In this document: one piece after another, positions 8,322 to 15,571 of the stretch
Layout: every line of letters begins with the position of its first letter
Numbering within the stretch: position 1 is the first letter of the stretch
Origin: Streptomyces sp. HD
GTDB taxonomy: Bacteria; Actinomycetota; Actinomycetes; Streptomycetales; Streptomycetaceae
DNA: 64,000 nucleotides
Assembly: GCF_028369295.1 (NCBI RefSeq)
Contig: NZ_JAQMYP010000036.1
Span: 43,450-107,449 of the forward strand
Direction: 5' to 3'
The notes under the pieces: model-generated
Databases searched by the model: none
Told to the model about the DNA's origin: nothing
What the model saw: only the letters and a program-made list of their open reading frames with translations
Translations under genes and position numbers: made by a program

Positions 8322-9860
8322 ATGACGAACCCGACCCCTGCCGGTTCCCTGGCCGGCCGCCGTGAATGGACCGCCCTCGCCGTCCTGATGCTTCCGCTGC
8401 TCCTGGTCTCGATGGACGTCTCGGTCCTCTACTTCGCGATCCCGGCGATCAGCGCGGACCTGGCGCCGAGCGGCACCCAGCAGCTGTGGATCTTCGACAT
8501 CTACGCCTTCGTCCTGGCCGGCCTGCTGATGACGATGGGCTCGCTCGGCGACCGCATGGGCCACCGCCGCCTCCTGCTGATCGGCGCCGCCGCCTTCGGC
8601 ACGGCCTCACTGGCGGCGGCGTACGCCACCAGCGCCGAGATGCTGATCGCGGCCCGCGCGCTCCTCGGCATCGGCGGCGCGACCCTGATGCCGTCGACGA
8701 TGGCCATGCTCCGCACGATGTTCACCGACCCCGCCCAGCGCGCGAAGGCGATCGGCCTGTGGTCCGGCGTGATGACGGCCGGGGTCGCACTGGGCTCGGT
8801 GATGAGCGGGGTGCTGGTCGAGTACTTCTGGTGGGGCTCGGTCTTCCTGGTCAATCTGCCCGCGATGGCACTTCTGCTGGTCCTGGGCCCGCTCATGCTC
8901 CCCGAGTCGAGGAACCCGGCGCCCGACCGCTTCGACTGGCTGAGCGTCCCGCTGTCGATGGCGGCGGTGCTCCCCGTGATCTACGGCCTGAAGGAGATCC
9001 CGTCCGAGGGCTGGAACGTCCGCTACGTCGTCTCGATCACCGTCGGCCTGCTGTTGGCGGCGCTCTTCGTCCACCGCCAGCGCACGGCGGCGGCCCCGAT
9101 GATCTCCCCGGCCCTGTTCCGCGGACGGGGCTTCGCCCCCTCGGTCGCCCTGAACCTCGTATCGGTGTTCGGGATGATGGGCTCGGCCTACTTCACCACG
9201 CAGTACCTGCAGTCGGTGCTCGGCAGGAGCGCCCTGGAGGCGGCCCTGTGGGCGCTGCTGCCGTCGGTGCCGATCGGTGCGGCGGCGCCGGTCGCGACCC
9301 TGCTGGTGCAGCGGGGCGTCCACCGCGCCCATGTCGTCACCGCGGGCTTCGCCGTCGCCGCGTCGGGCTTCGCGCTGCTGTCCCTCGCCGGCACCGACTC
9401 GATGGTGCTGGTGCTGGTCGCGTGCGCGGTCCTCGCCGTCGGCACGGTCGCGGTGATGTCCCAGATCATGGACCTGGCCATGGGCACCGCCCCGGTGGAG
9501 CGGGCGGGCGCCGCGTCCTCCCTGATGGAGACCGGCGGAGAGTTCGGCGGCGCGCTGGGCATGGCGGTGCTCGGTTCCATCGGTACGGCGGTCTACCGCC
9601 ACGAGATCCCGGCGTCGGCGCCGGACGCGGCCCGCGAGACGCTCGGCGGTGCGCTGGCCGTCGCCGATCAGGTCCCCGGACTGGCCACGGTCGCTCGGGA
9701 GGCGTTCACCAGCGGGATGCAGGGGGCGGCGATCGCGGGCGCGGTGGTGCTGGCGGGGGCGGCCGTGGTGGCGTCGGTCGCGCTGCGGCGGGTCGAGATC
9801 CGGGAGCGGACATGCGAAACGCCGGACGCGCCGAGTGAACTCAGCACGTCCGGCGTCTGA
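8322..9860 (+). CDS. MFS transporter, DHA2 (EmrB/QacA) family, drug efflux
   Basis: 512 aa, hydrophobic, with about 14 predicted membrane helices, the size and pattern of DHA2 proton-driven multidrug exporters. The family A motif is seen as GSLGDRMGHRRLLLIG after helix 2, and AGVALGSVMSGVL fits motif C of antiporters. The acidic residue in helix 1 (MDVSVLYFAIPAIS) is typical of QacA-like pumps. No ribosome binding site precedes the ATG; the -10 TATAGT ends 7 bases before it, so the transcript is probably leaderless. Divergent TetR control is expected. The final codons lie inside a strong palindrome that probably terminates transcription. Confidence 0.92.
   Translation: MTNPTPAGSLAGRREWTALAVLMLPLLLVSMDVSVLYFAIPAISADLAPSGTQQLWIFDIYAFVLAGLLMTMGSLGDRMGHRRLLLIGAAAFGTASLAAAYATSAEMLIAARALLGIGGATLMPSTMAMLRTMFTDPAQRAKAIGLWSGVMTAGVALGSVMSGVLVEYFWWGSVFLVNLPAMALLLVLGPLMLPESRNPAPDRFDWLSVPLSMAAVLPVIYGLKEIPSEGWNVRYVVSITVGLLLAALFVHRQRTAAAPMISPALFRGRGFAPSVALNLVSVFGMMGSAYFTTQYLQSVLGRSALEAALWALLPSVPIGAAAPVATLLVQRGVHRAHVVTAGFAVAASGFALLSLAGTDSMVLVLVACAVLAVGTVAVMSQIMDLAMGTAPVERAGAASSLMETGGEFGGALGMAVLGSIGTAVYRHEIPASAPDAARETLGGALAVADQVPGLATVAREAFTSGMQGAAIAGAVVLAGAAVVASVALRRVEIRERTCETPDAPSELSTSGV
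9819..9856. terminator. 38-base palindrome overlapping the MFS stop region
   Basis: ACGCCGGACG at 9819-9828 pairs with CGTCCGGCGT at 9847-9856 perfectly, and GAGT/ACTC pair inside, giving a near-complete 17-19 bp stem with a tiny loop. It lies within the last 14 codons of the exporter, four bases before the end of its stop codon. No U-tract follows, which is normal for Streptomyces terminators. Confidence 0.6.
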
Positions 9861-9862
9861 CG

Positions 9863-9963
9863 CCCGGGGTCTGTCGTCTGGATCAGGTCGGCCGCAGGAA
9901 ACCTCGCAGACCGGCCGAGCAGACCCCGCGACGCCGGCATGGTCCGAACGACAGACCCTGGGC
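9863..9963. repeat. Long-range 15-base inverted repeat between convergent MFS and serA
   Basis: CCCGGGGTCTGTCGT (9863-9877) and ACGACAGACCCTGGG (9949-9963) are inverted copies with a single mismatch, separated by 71 bases. Together with the preceding hairpin they fill the gap between the convergent genes. It may be a second terminator or the relic of a mobile element's ends; no ORF is seen in the loop. Confidence 0.6.
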
Positions 9964-9983
9964 CCGTCAAGGGCGCCGGCGCC

Positions 9984-11573
9984 TCAGACCAGGTTCACCG
10001 ACCGGGCCGACGTCGCCCCGATCTCCTCGGCGACCTCCGTCAGCACCGTCTGCGTCACCGTGTCGTCGACGGTGAGGACGGCGAGCGCCTCGCCACCGGC
10101 CACCGACCGCGAGACCTGCATACCGGCGATGTTGATGCCGGCCTCGCCGAAGATGCGGCCGACGGTGCCGACGACACCCGGACGGTCCTCGTACTTCAGG
10201 ACGACCATGTGCTCGGCCAGCGCGAGGTCCACGTCGTAGTCGCCGACCGCGACGATCTTCTGCAGGTGCTTGGGGCCGGCCAGCGTGCCGGACACCGACA
10301 CCTCCTCGCCGTTGCCGAGCGTGCCGCGCACGGTGACGACGTTGCGGTGGTCGGTGGCCTCCGAGCTGGTGGTCAGCCGCACCTCGACGCCACGCTCCTG
10401 GGCGAACAGCGGGGCGTTGACGTACGACACCGTCTCGTCGACGACGTCCTCGAAGACACCCTTGAGGGCGCTGAGCTCCAGCACCTTCACATCGTGCTGG
10501 GTGATCTCGCCGTACACCTCGACGTCGAGGCGGACCGCGACCTCACCGGCGAGCGCCGTGAAGATCCGGCCGAGGCGCTCGGCGAGCGGCAGACCCGGCT
10601 TGACGTCCTCGGCGATGACGCCGCCCTGGACGTTCACCGCGTCGGGGACCAGCTCACCGGCGAGGGCGAGGCGCACCGAGCGGGCGACGGCGATACCGGC
10701 CTTCTCCTGCGCCTCGTCGGTGGAGGCGCCGAGGTGCGGGGTGGCGACGACCTGGTCGAACTCGAACAGCGGGGAGTCCGTGCAGGGCTCCTTCGCGTAC
10801 ACGTCGAGACCGGCGCCGGCGACCCGGCCCTCCTTCAGCGCCGAGTACAGCGCCTCCTCGTCGACGATGCCGCCGCGCGCGGCGTTGACGATGCGCACGC
10901 TCGGCTTGACCCTGCGCAGCGCCTCGTCGCCGATGAGGCCGACGGTCTCGGGGGTCTTGGGCAGGTGGACGGTGATGAAGTCGGAGACCTCAAGCAGCTC
11001 GTCCAGCGACAGCACCTTGACGCCCATCTGCGCGGCGCGCGCGGGCTGGATGTAGGGGTCGTAGGCGACGACCTTCATGCCGAAGCCGGACATGCGCTGG
11101 GCGACCAGCGCACCGATGCGGCCCAGACCCACCACACCGAGGGTCTTCTCGGCGAGCTCCACGCCGGTGTACTTGCTGCGCTTCCACTCGCCGTTCTTCA
11201 GCGCGGCGTTGGCCTGCGGGATGTGGCGGGCGGTGGCGACGAGCAGACCGCAGGCCAGCTCGGCGGCGGTCACGATGTTCGAGGTGGGGGCGTTGACGAC
11301 CATCACGCCGGCCTTGGTGGCGGCGGAGACGTCGACGTTGTCCAGGCCGACGCCGGCTCGCGCGACGACCTTGAGCTTCTTCGCGGCGGCGATCGCCTCG
11401 GCGTCGACCTTGGTGGCGGAGCGGATCAGGATCGCGTCCACGTCGGCGATGGCGGGCAGCAGCTCGGCCCGGTCGGCGCCGTTGCAGTGCCGGATCTCGA
11501 AGTCCGGACCAAGCGCGTCCACGGTCGCGGGCGAAAGCTCTTCAGCGATGAGTACAACGGGTTTCGAGCTCAC
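9984..11573 (-). CDS. serA: D-3-phosphoglycerate dehydrogenase
   Basis: 529 aa; oxidises 3-phosphoglycerate to 3-phosphohydroxypyruvate, the first step of serine synthesis. The start is GTG at 11571-11573 (MSSKPVVLIAEELSPATVDA) with GAGGA upstream; upstream in-frame codons lack a site. NAD-binding motif VGLGRIGALVAQRM, active-site Arg in VNAARGGIVDE and catalytic His in TPHLGAST are present. The long C-terminus holds the actinobacterial allosteric substrate-binding domain and a final ACT domain (YEDRPGVVGTVGRIFGEAGI), so feedback by serine is expected. It follows ilvC on the same strand after a terminator. Confidence 0.96.
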   Translation of the reverse strand: MSSKPVVLIAEELSPATVDALGPDFEIRHCNGADRAELLPAIADVDAILIRSATKVDAEAIAAAKKLKVVARAGVGLDNVDVSAATKAGVMVVNAPTSNIVTAAELACGLLVATARHIPQANAALKNGEWKRSKYTGVELAEKTLGVVGLGRIGALVAQRMSGFGMKVVAYDPYIQPARAAQMGVKVLSLDELLEVSDFITVHLPKTPETVGLIGDEALRRVKPSVRIVNAARGGIVDEEALYSALKEGRVAGAGLDVYAKEPCTDSPLFEFDQVVATPHLGASTDEAQEKAGIAVARSVRLALAGELVPDAVNVQGGVIAEDVKPGLPLAERLGRIFTALAGEVAVRLDVEVYGEITQHDVKVLELSALKGVFEDVVDETVSYVNAPLFAQERGVEVRLTTSSEATDHRNVVTVRGTLGNGEEVSVSGTLAGPKHLQKIVAVGDYDVDLALAEHMVVLKYEDRPGVVGTVGRIFGEAGINIAGMQVSRSVAGGEALAVLTVDDTVTQTVLTEVAEEIGATSARSVNLV

Positions 11574-11762
11574 GTGAGTCCTCACATGTCCAATGCGGAC
11601 GGCCGTCCCGACGGCCGCAGGCGGTGGAGGGTACTGGCCGCGTGGAAGACGCACGACGCTGTGGGCCTGACGCGTATGTAGTACGGCAGTGTAGTGCCGT
11701 CACAGAGGCGGTCCTGTGCCTCCGTGGAAGGATCACCCGTCCGTGACGCGACGGGATGGACA

Positions 11763-11793
11763 ACGGGACCGGAGCGGCATGCTCCGGTCCCGT
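11763..11793 (-). terminator. Terminator after ilvC
   Basis: A perfect 13-bp stem, ACGGGACCGGAGC with GCTCCGGTCCCGT, and a 5-base loop, 11 bases beyond the ilvC stop. It separates ilvC from serA, which must then have its own promoter in 11574-11762. There a TGCCGT/ACGGCA hairpin at 11683-11700 is the only other structure I see. Confidence 0.75.
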
Positions 11794-11803
11794 CGGCTGA
11801 GGC

Positions 11804-12802
11804 TTACGCCTCCTCGTTCACCCAGCTCATGAGCTTGCGCAGCTCCTTGCCGGTGGTCTCAAGCAGGTGCTCGGAGTCCTGCTTCTTGTACTCGTTGTAC
11901 TTCTTCAGACCGCCGTGGTACTCGTCCATCCAGGCCTGGGCGAAGGTGCCGTCCTGGATCTCGGCGAGGACCTTCTTCATCTCGGCCTTGGTGGCGTCGG
12001 TGATGATCCGCGGGCCGGTGACGTAGTCGCCCCACTCGGCGGTCTCGGAGATCGACCAGCGCATCTTCTCCAGGCCGCCCTCGTACATGAGGTCCACGAT
12101 CAGCTTCAGCTCGTGCAGGCACTCGAAGTACGCGATCTCCGGCTGGTAGCCCGCCTCGGTCAGCGTCTCGAAACCGGCCTTGACCAGCGCAGCCGTACCA
12201 CCGCAGAGGACGGCCTGCTCACCGAACAGGTCGGTCTCGGTCTCCTCGGTGAAGGTCGTCTTGATGACGCCGGCACGGGTGCCGCCGATGCCCTTGGCGT
12301 ACGACAGGGCGAGCGCGAAGGCGTTGCCCGTCGCGTCCTGCTCGACGGCGGCGATACACGGAACGCCGCGGCCCTCCTCGTACTGGCGGCGGACCAGGTG
12401 GCCCGGGCCCTTCGGGGCGACCATGCAGACGTCCACGCCGGCCGGGGGCTTGATGAAGCCGTAGCGGATGTTCAGGCCGTGACCGAAGAACAGGGCGTCG
12501 CCGTCGTTCAGGTTCGGCGCGATGTGCTCCTCGTAGACCTGGGCCTGGATCGGGTCCGGGACGAGGATCATGATGACGTCGGCCTCGGCGGCGGCCTCGG
12601 ACGGGGTCACCACGCGCAGGCCCTGCTCCTCGGCCTTCGCCTTGGACTTGGAGCCCTCGTGCAGACCGACACGCACGTCGACACCCGAGTCACGGAGCGA
12701 CAGCGCGTGGGCGTGGCCCTGGCTGCCGTAACCGATGACCGCGACCTTGCGGCCCTGGATGATGGACAGGTCGGCGTCGGCGTCGTAGAACAGCTCGGCC
12801 AC
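11804..12802 (-). CDS. ilvC: Ketol-acid reductoisomerase (class I)
   Basis: 332 aa; NADPH- and Mg-dependent isomeroreduction of acetolactate/acetohydroxybutyrate in valine, leucine and isoleucine synthesis. N-terminal Rossmann motif VIGYGSQGHAHALSLRDSG, then the knotted C-terminal domain with metal ligands in TEETETDLFGEQAVLCGG and the E-rich FECLHELKLIVDL. The short length is class I. Start GTG at 12802 with AAGGAG upstream. It lies 128 bases after ilvN; that gap contains a minus-strand TATAGC that could be an internal promoter. A strong terminator follows. Confidence 0.97.
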   Translation of the reverse strand: MAELFYDADADLSIIQGRKVAVIGYGSQGHAHALSLRDSGVDVRVGLHEGSKSKAKAEEQGLRVVTPSEAAAEADVIMILVPDPIQAQVYEEHIAPNLNDGDALFFGHGLNIRYGFIKPPAGVDVCMVAPKGPGHLVRRQYEEGRGVPCIAAVEQDATGNAFALALSYAKGIGGTRAGVIKTTFTEETETDLFGEQAVLCGGTAALVKAGFETLTEAGYQPEIAYFECLHELKLIVDLMYEGGLEKMRWSISETAEWGDYVTGPRIITDATKAEMKKVLAEIQDGTFAQAWMDEYHGGLKKYNEYKKQDSEHLLETTGKELRKLMSWVNEEA

Positions 12803-12930
12803 TTTGGGTTCTCTCCTTGTGTGCAGGTGTTGCGTCCCACCGTATGACGGCGGGCGGAAGGGAAGTTTCGGGGTCTCGCTATACGGGCGGAATCCGGACG
12901 GCCGGTGTCACCCGACCGCCCGATACGCCC

Positions 12931-13455
12931 TTACGCCGACCGGTCCAGCGCTCGCAGCGAGCGGTCCGTGATCGAACGCGCGCCGCGTCCGATCGCGATC
13001 GTGCCGGACTGGACGAGTTCCTTGATGCCGAACGGCTCCAGCATCTTCAGCATGGCCTCCAGCTTGTCGCTGGAGCCGGTGGCCTCGATGGTGACGGCCT
13101 CCGGGGAGACGTCCACGGTCTTGGCGCGGAACAGCTGGACGATCTCGACGATCTGGGAGCGGGTCTCGTTGTCGGCGCGGACCTTCACCAGGACGAGTTC
13201 GCGCTGAACGGCCGAACCCGGCTCCAGTTCGACGATCTTGAGCACGTTGACGAGCTTGTTGAGCTGCTTGGTCACCTGCTCAAGCGGCAGGTCCTCGACG
13301 TTCACCACGATGGTGATGCGGGAGATGTCGGGGTGCTCGGTGACGCCGACCGCGAGCGAGTCGATGTTGAAGCCGCGACGGGAGAACAGGGCGGCGATCC
13401 GGGCGAGGATGCCCGGGGTGTTCTCCACCAGGACGGAGAGCGTGTGCTTGGACAT
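12931..13455 (-). CDS. ilvN: Acetolactate synthase small (regulatory) subunit
   Basis: 174 aa. The N-terminal ACT domain (LVENTPGILARIAALFSRRG, FNIDSLAVG) binds valine and confers feedback control on IlvB; the C-terminal half (AVTIEATGSSDKLEAMLKML, EPFGIKELVQSG) is the ALS_ss_C domain. The ATG at 13453-13455 is chosen because a longer in-frame extension to 13668 only shadows the end of ilvB. It starts 22 bases after the ilvB stop, so the two subunits are cotranscribed. Also called ilvH. Confidence 0.96.
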   Translation of the reverse strand: MSKHTLSVLVENTPGILARIAALFSRRGFNIDSLAVGVTEHPDISRITIVVNVEDLPLEQVTKQLNKLVNVLKIVELEPGSAVQRELVLVKVRADNETRSQIVEIVQLFRAKTVDVSPEAVTIEATGSSDKLEAMLKMLEPFGIKELVQSGTIAIGRGARSITDRSLRALDRSA

Positions 13456-13477
13456 GGTCTTTTTACGTCTCTCTCGC

Positions 13478-15328
13478 TCAGTCGTCTTCGTTGTCGCCGA
13501 AGTCGGGGCGGACGTCCCGGGCGGCCATGATCTCGTCGTTGGAGGTGCCGGCGGCGACCATCGGCCACACCATCGCGTCCTCGTGGACGATGAAGTCGAC
13601 GACGACCGGGCGGTCGTTGATCGAGTTCGCCTCCTCGATGACCTTGTCCAGGTCCTCCGGCCGCTCACAGCGGATCGCGTAGCAGCCCATGGCCTCCGAC
13701 AGCTTCACGAAGTCGGGGACGCGGGTGCCGGCGCTCGGCTGCTTGCCGTCGGCCTCGGGGCCGCTGTGCAGCACGGTGTTGGAGTAGCGCTGGTTGTAGA
13801 ACAGGGTCTGCCACTGGCGGACCATCCCGAGGGCACCGTTGTTGATGACGGCGACCTTGATCGGGATGTTGTTCAGGGCACAGGTGGTGAGCTCCTGGTT
13901 GGTCATCTGGAAGCAGCCGTCGCCGTCGATCGCCCAGACGGTCTGCTGCGGGGCTCCGGCCTTGGCGCCCATCGCGGCCGGGACCGCGTAGCCCATCGTC
14001 CCGGCGCCGCCGGAGTTCAGCCAGGTGGCGGGCTTCTCGTACTGGACGAAGTGGGCGGCCCACATCTGGTGCTGGCCGACGCCCGCCGCGAAGATCGTGC
14101 CCTCGGGGGCGAGCTGCCCGATGCGCTCGATGACCTGCTGCGGGGACAGCGAGCCGTCCTCGGGCTGGTCGTAGCCGAGCGGGTAGGTCTCGCGCCAGCG
14201 GTTGAGGTCGTTCCACCAGGCGGCGTAGTCGCCCCGGTGGCCCTCGGCGTGCTCCTTCTGGACGGCCTGGACCAGGTCGGCGATGACCTCGCGGGCGTCA
14301 CCGACGATCGGCACGTCGGCGGCGCGGTTCTTGCCGATCTCGGCCGGGTCGATGTCGGCGTGGACGATCTTGGCGTACGGGGCGAAGCTGTCCAGCTTGC
14401 CGGTGACGCGGTCGTCGAAGCGGGCTCCGAGGGCGACGATCAGGTCGGCCTTCTGCAGCGCGGTGACGGCGGTGACCGCACCGTGCATGCCCGGCATTCC
14501 CACGTGCAGCGGGTGGCTGTCGGGGAATGCGCCGAGCGCCATCAGGGTGGTGGTGACGGGCGCTCCGGTGAGTTCCGCGAGGACCTTCAGCTCGGCGGTG
14601 GCGCCGGCCTTGATGACACCGCCGCCGACGTAGAGGACCGGCCGCTTCGCGGCGGTGATCAGCTTGGCGGCCTCGCGGATCTGCTTGGCGTGCGGCTTGG
14701 TGACGGGCCGGTAGCCGGGCAGGTCCATGGTGGGCGGCCAGGAGAACGTGGTCTTCGCCTGGAGGGCGTCCTTGGAGATGTCGACCAGGACCGGGCCGGG
14801 GCGGCCGGTCGAGGCGATGTGGAACGCCTGGGCGATCACCTGCGGGATGTCCTCGGCCTTGGTGACCAGGAAGTTGTGCTTGGTGATCGGCATGGTGATG
14901 CCGACGATGTCCGCCTCCTGGAAGGCGTCCGTACCGATCGCCTTGGACGCGACCTGCCCGGTGATCGCCACGAGCGGCACCGAGTCCATGTGCGCGTCGG
15001 CGATCGGCGTGACCAGGTTGGTGGCACCGGGGCCGGAGGTCGCCATGCAGACGCCGACCTTGCCGGTGGCCTGCGCATAGCCGGTGGCCGCGTGACCGGC
15101 GCCCTGCTCGTGCCGGACCAGGACGTGGCGGACCTTGGTGGAGTCCATCAGCGGGTCGTACGCCGGAAGGATCGCACCGCCGGGGATACCGAATACCGTG
15201 TCGGCGCCGACTTCCTCAAGGGAACGGATGAGGGACTGCGCACCCGTGACGTGCTCGGGCACGGGCTGCTGTCCTCCGGATCGGGGCCGTGGCTGCGGAT
15301 TATGGGCCCCGGAGGCCTGCTCGGTCAT
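13478..15328 (-). CDS. ilvB: Acetolactate synthase large (catalytic) subunit
   Basis: 616 aa ThDP enzyme that condenses pyruvate with pyruvate or 2-oxobutyrate. The catalytic Glu lies in VRHEQGAGHAATGYAQATG, the ThDP/Mg motif is GDGCFQMTNQELTTCA ending in NNG, and the FAD region is central. The start is taken as ATG at 15326-15328 (MTEQASGAHN), giving an AGAAGAG site at good spacing; ATG at 15332-15334 lies too close to it. Transcription comes through an attenuator leader (15409-15538), so expression should rise when branched-chain aminoacyl-tRNAs are scarce. First gene of ilvB-ilvN-ilvC. Confidence 0.97.
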   Translation of the reverse strand: MTEQASGAHNPQPRPRSGGQQPVPEHVTGAQSLIRSLEEVGADTVFGIPGGAILPAYDPLMDSTKVRHVLVRHEQGAGHAATGYAQATGKVGVCMATSGPGATNLVTPIADAHMDSVPLVAITGQVASKAIGTDAFQEADIVGITMPITKHNFLVTKAEDIPQVIAQAFHIASTGRPGPVLVDISKDALQAKTTFSWPPTMDLPGYRPVTKPHAKQIREAAKLITAAKRPVLYVGGGVIKAGATAELKVLAELTGAPVTTTLMALGAFPDSHPLHVGMPGMHGAVTAVTALQKADLIVALGARFDDRVTGKLDSFAPYAKIVHADIDPAEIGKNRAADVPIVGDAREVIADLVQAVQKEHAEGHRGDYAAWWNDLNRWRETYPLGYDQPEDGSLSPQQVIERIGQLAPEGTIFAAGVGQHQMWAAHFVQYEKPATWLNSGGAGTMGYAVPAAMGAKAGAPQQTVWAIDGDGCFQMTNQELTTCALNNIPIKVAVINNGALGMVRQWQTLFYNQRYSNTVLHSGPEADGKQPSAGTRVPDFVKLSEAMGCYAIRCERPEDLDKVIEEANSINDRPVVVDFIVHEDAMVWPMVAAGTSNDEIMAARDVRPDFGDNEDD

Positions 15329-15408
15329 CGGCATTCTCTTCTCGATGCTGAGGGTTTTTGCGAGGTTTGAGCGGAGTTCGGGCGTTGCACGAATGGCGCC
15401 TGTGCAAC

Positions 15409-15442
15409 AAAAAACCCCTCGTGCCAAAAGGCAAGCGAGGGG
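15409..15442 (-). terminator. ilvB attenuator terminator hairpin
   Basis: On the minus strand CCCCTCGCTTGCC-TTTT-GGCACGAGGGG folds into a roughly 11-bp stem with one bulge, followed at once by six T residues (A15409-15414 on the plus strand). A U-tract is rare in Streptomyces terminators and is what an attenuator needs. It lies between the leader peptide and ilvB, 80 bases before the ilvB start. Confidence 0.88.
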
Positions 15443-15496
15443 AGCGCGCCGGGTGTGGTCGCTGGGAGTTCCGGTTCTGTCCGGACGTCACCAGCT

Positions 15497-15538
15497 TCAG
15501 CCGACGCGCTTTCCAAGTACGAGAATTCGGGTGCGCAT
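15497..15538 (-). CDS. ilvB leader peptide (13 aa, attenuation)
   Basis: MRTRILVLGKRVG, with consecutive Ile-Leu-Val-Leu codons and a final Val, preceded by a GGGGAGGG ribosome binding site about 9 bases upstream. Ribosome stalling at ATT-CTC-GTA-CTT when Ile/Leu/Val-tRNA is uncharged would leave the downstream segment free to form an antiterminator and prevent the 15409-15442 hairpin. The segment 15443-15496 has GCTGG/CCAGC pairing that may be the pause structure. It is too short to be found by length-filtered gene calling. Confidence 0.88.
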   Translation of the reverse strand: MRTRILVLGKRVG

Positions 15539-15571
15539 GGCACTGACCCTCCCCCCGGCACACACTCACTG

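Noticed and set aside
13238..15370. 710-aa plus-strand open frame over ilvB/ilvN
   Set aside because: Composition is typical of a shadow frame (Gly/Asp/Arg/Val-rich) and the opposite strand encodes acetolactate synthase.
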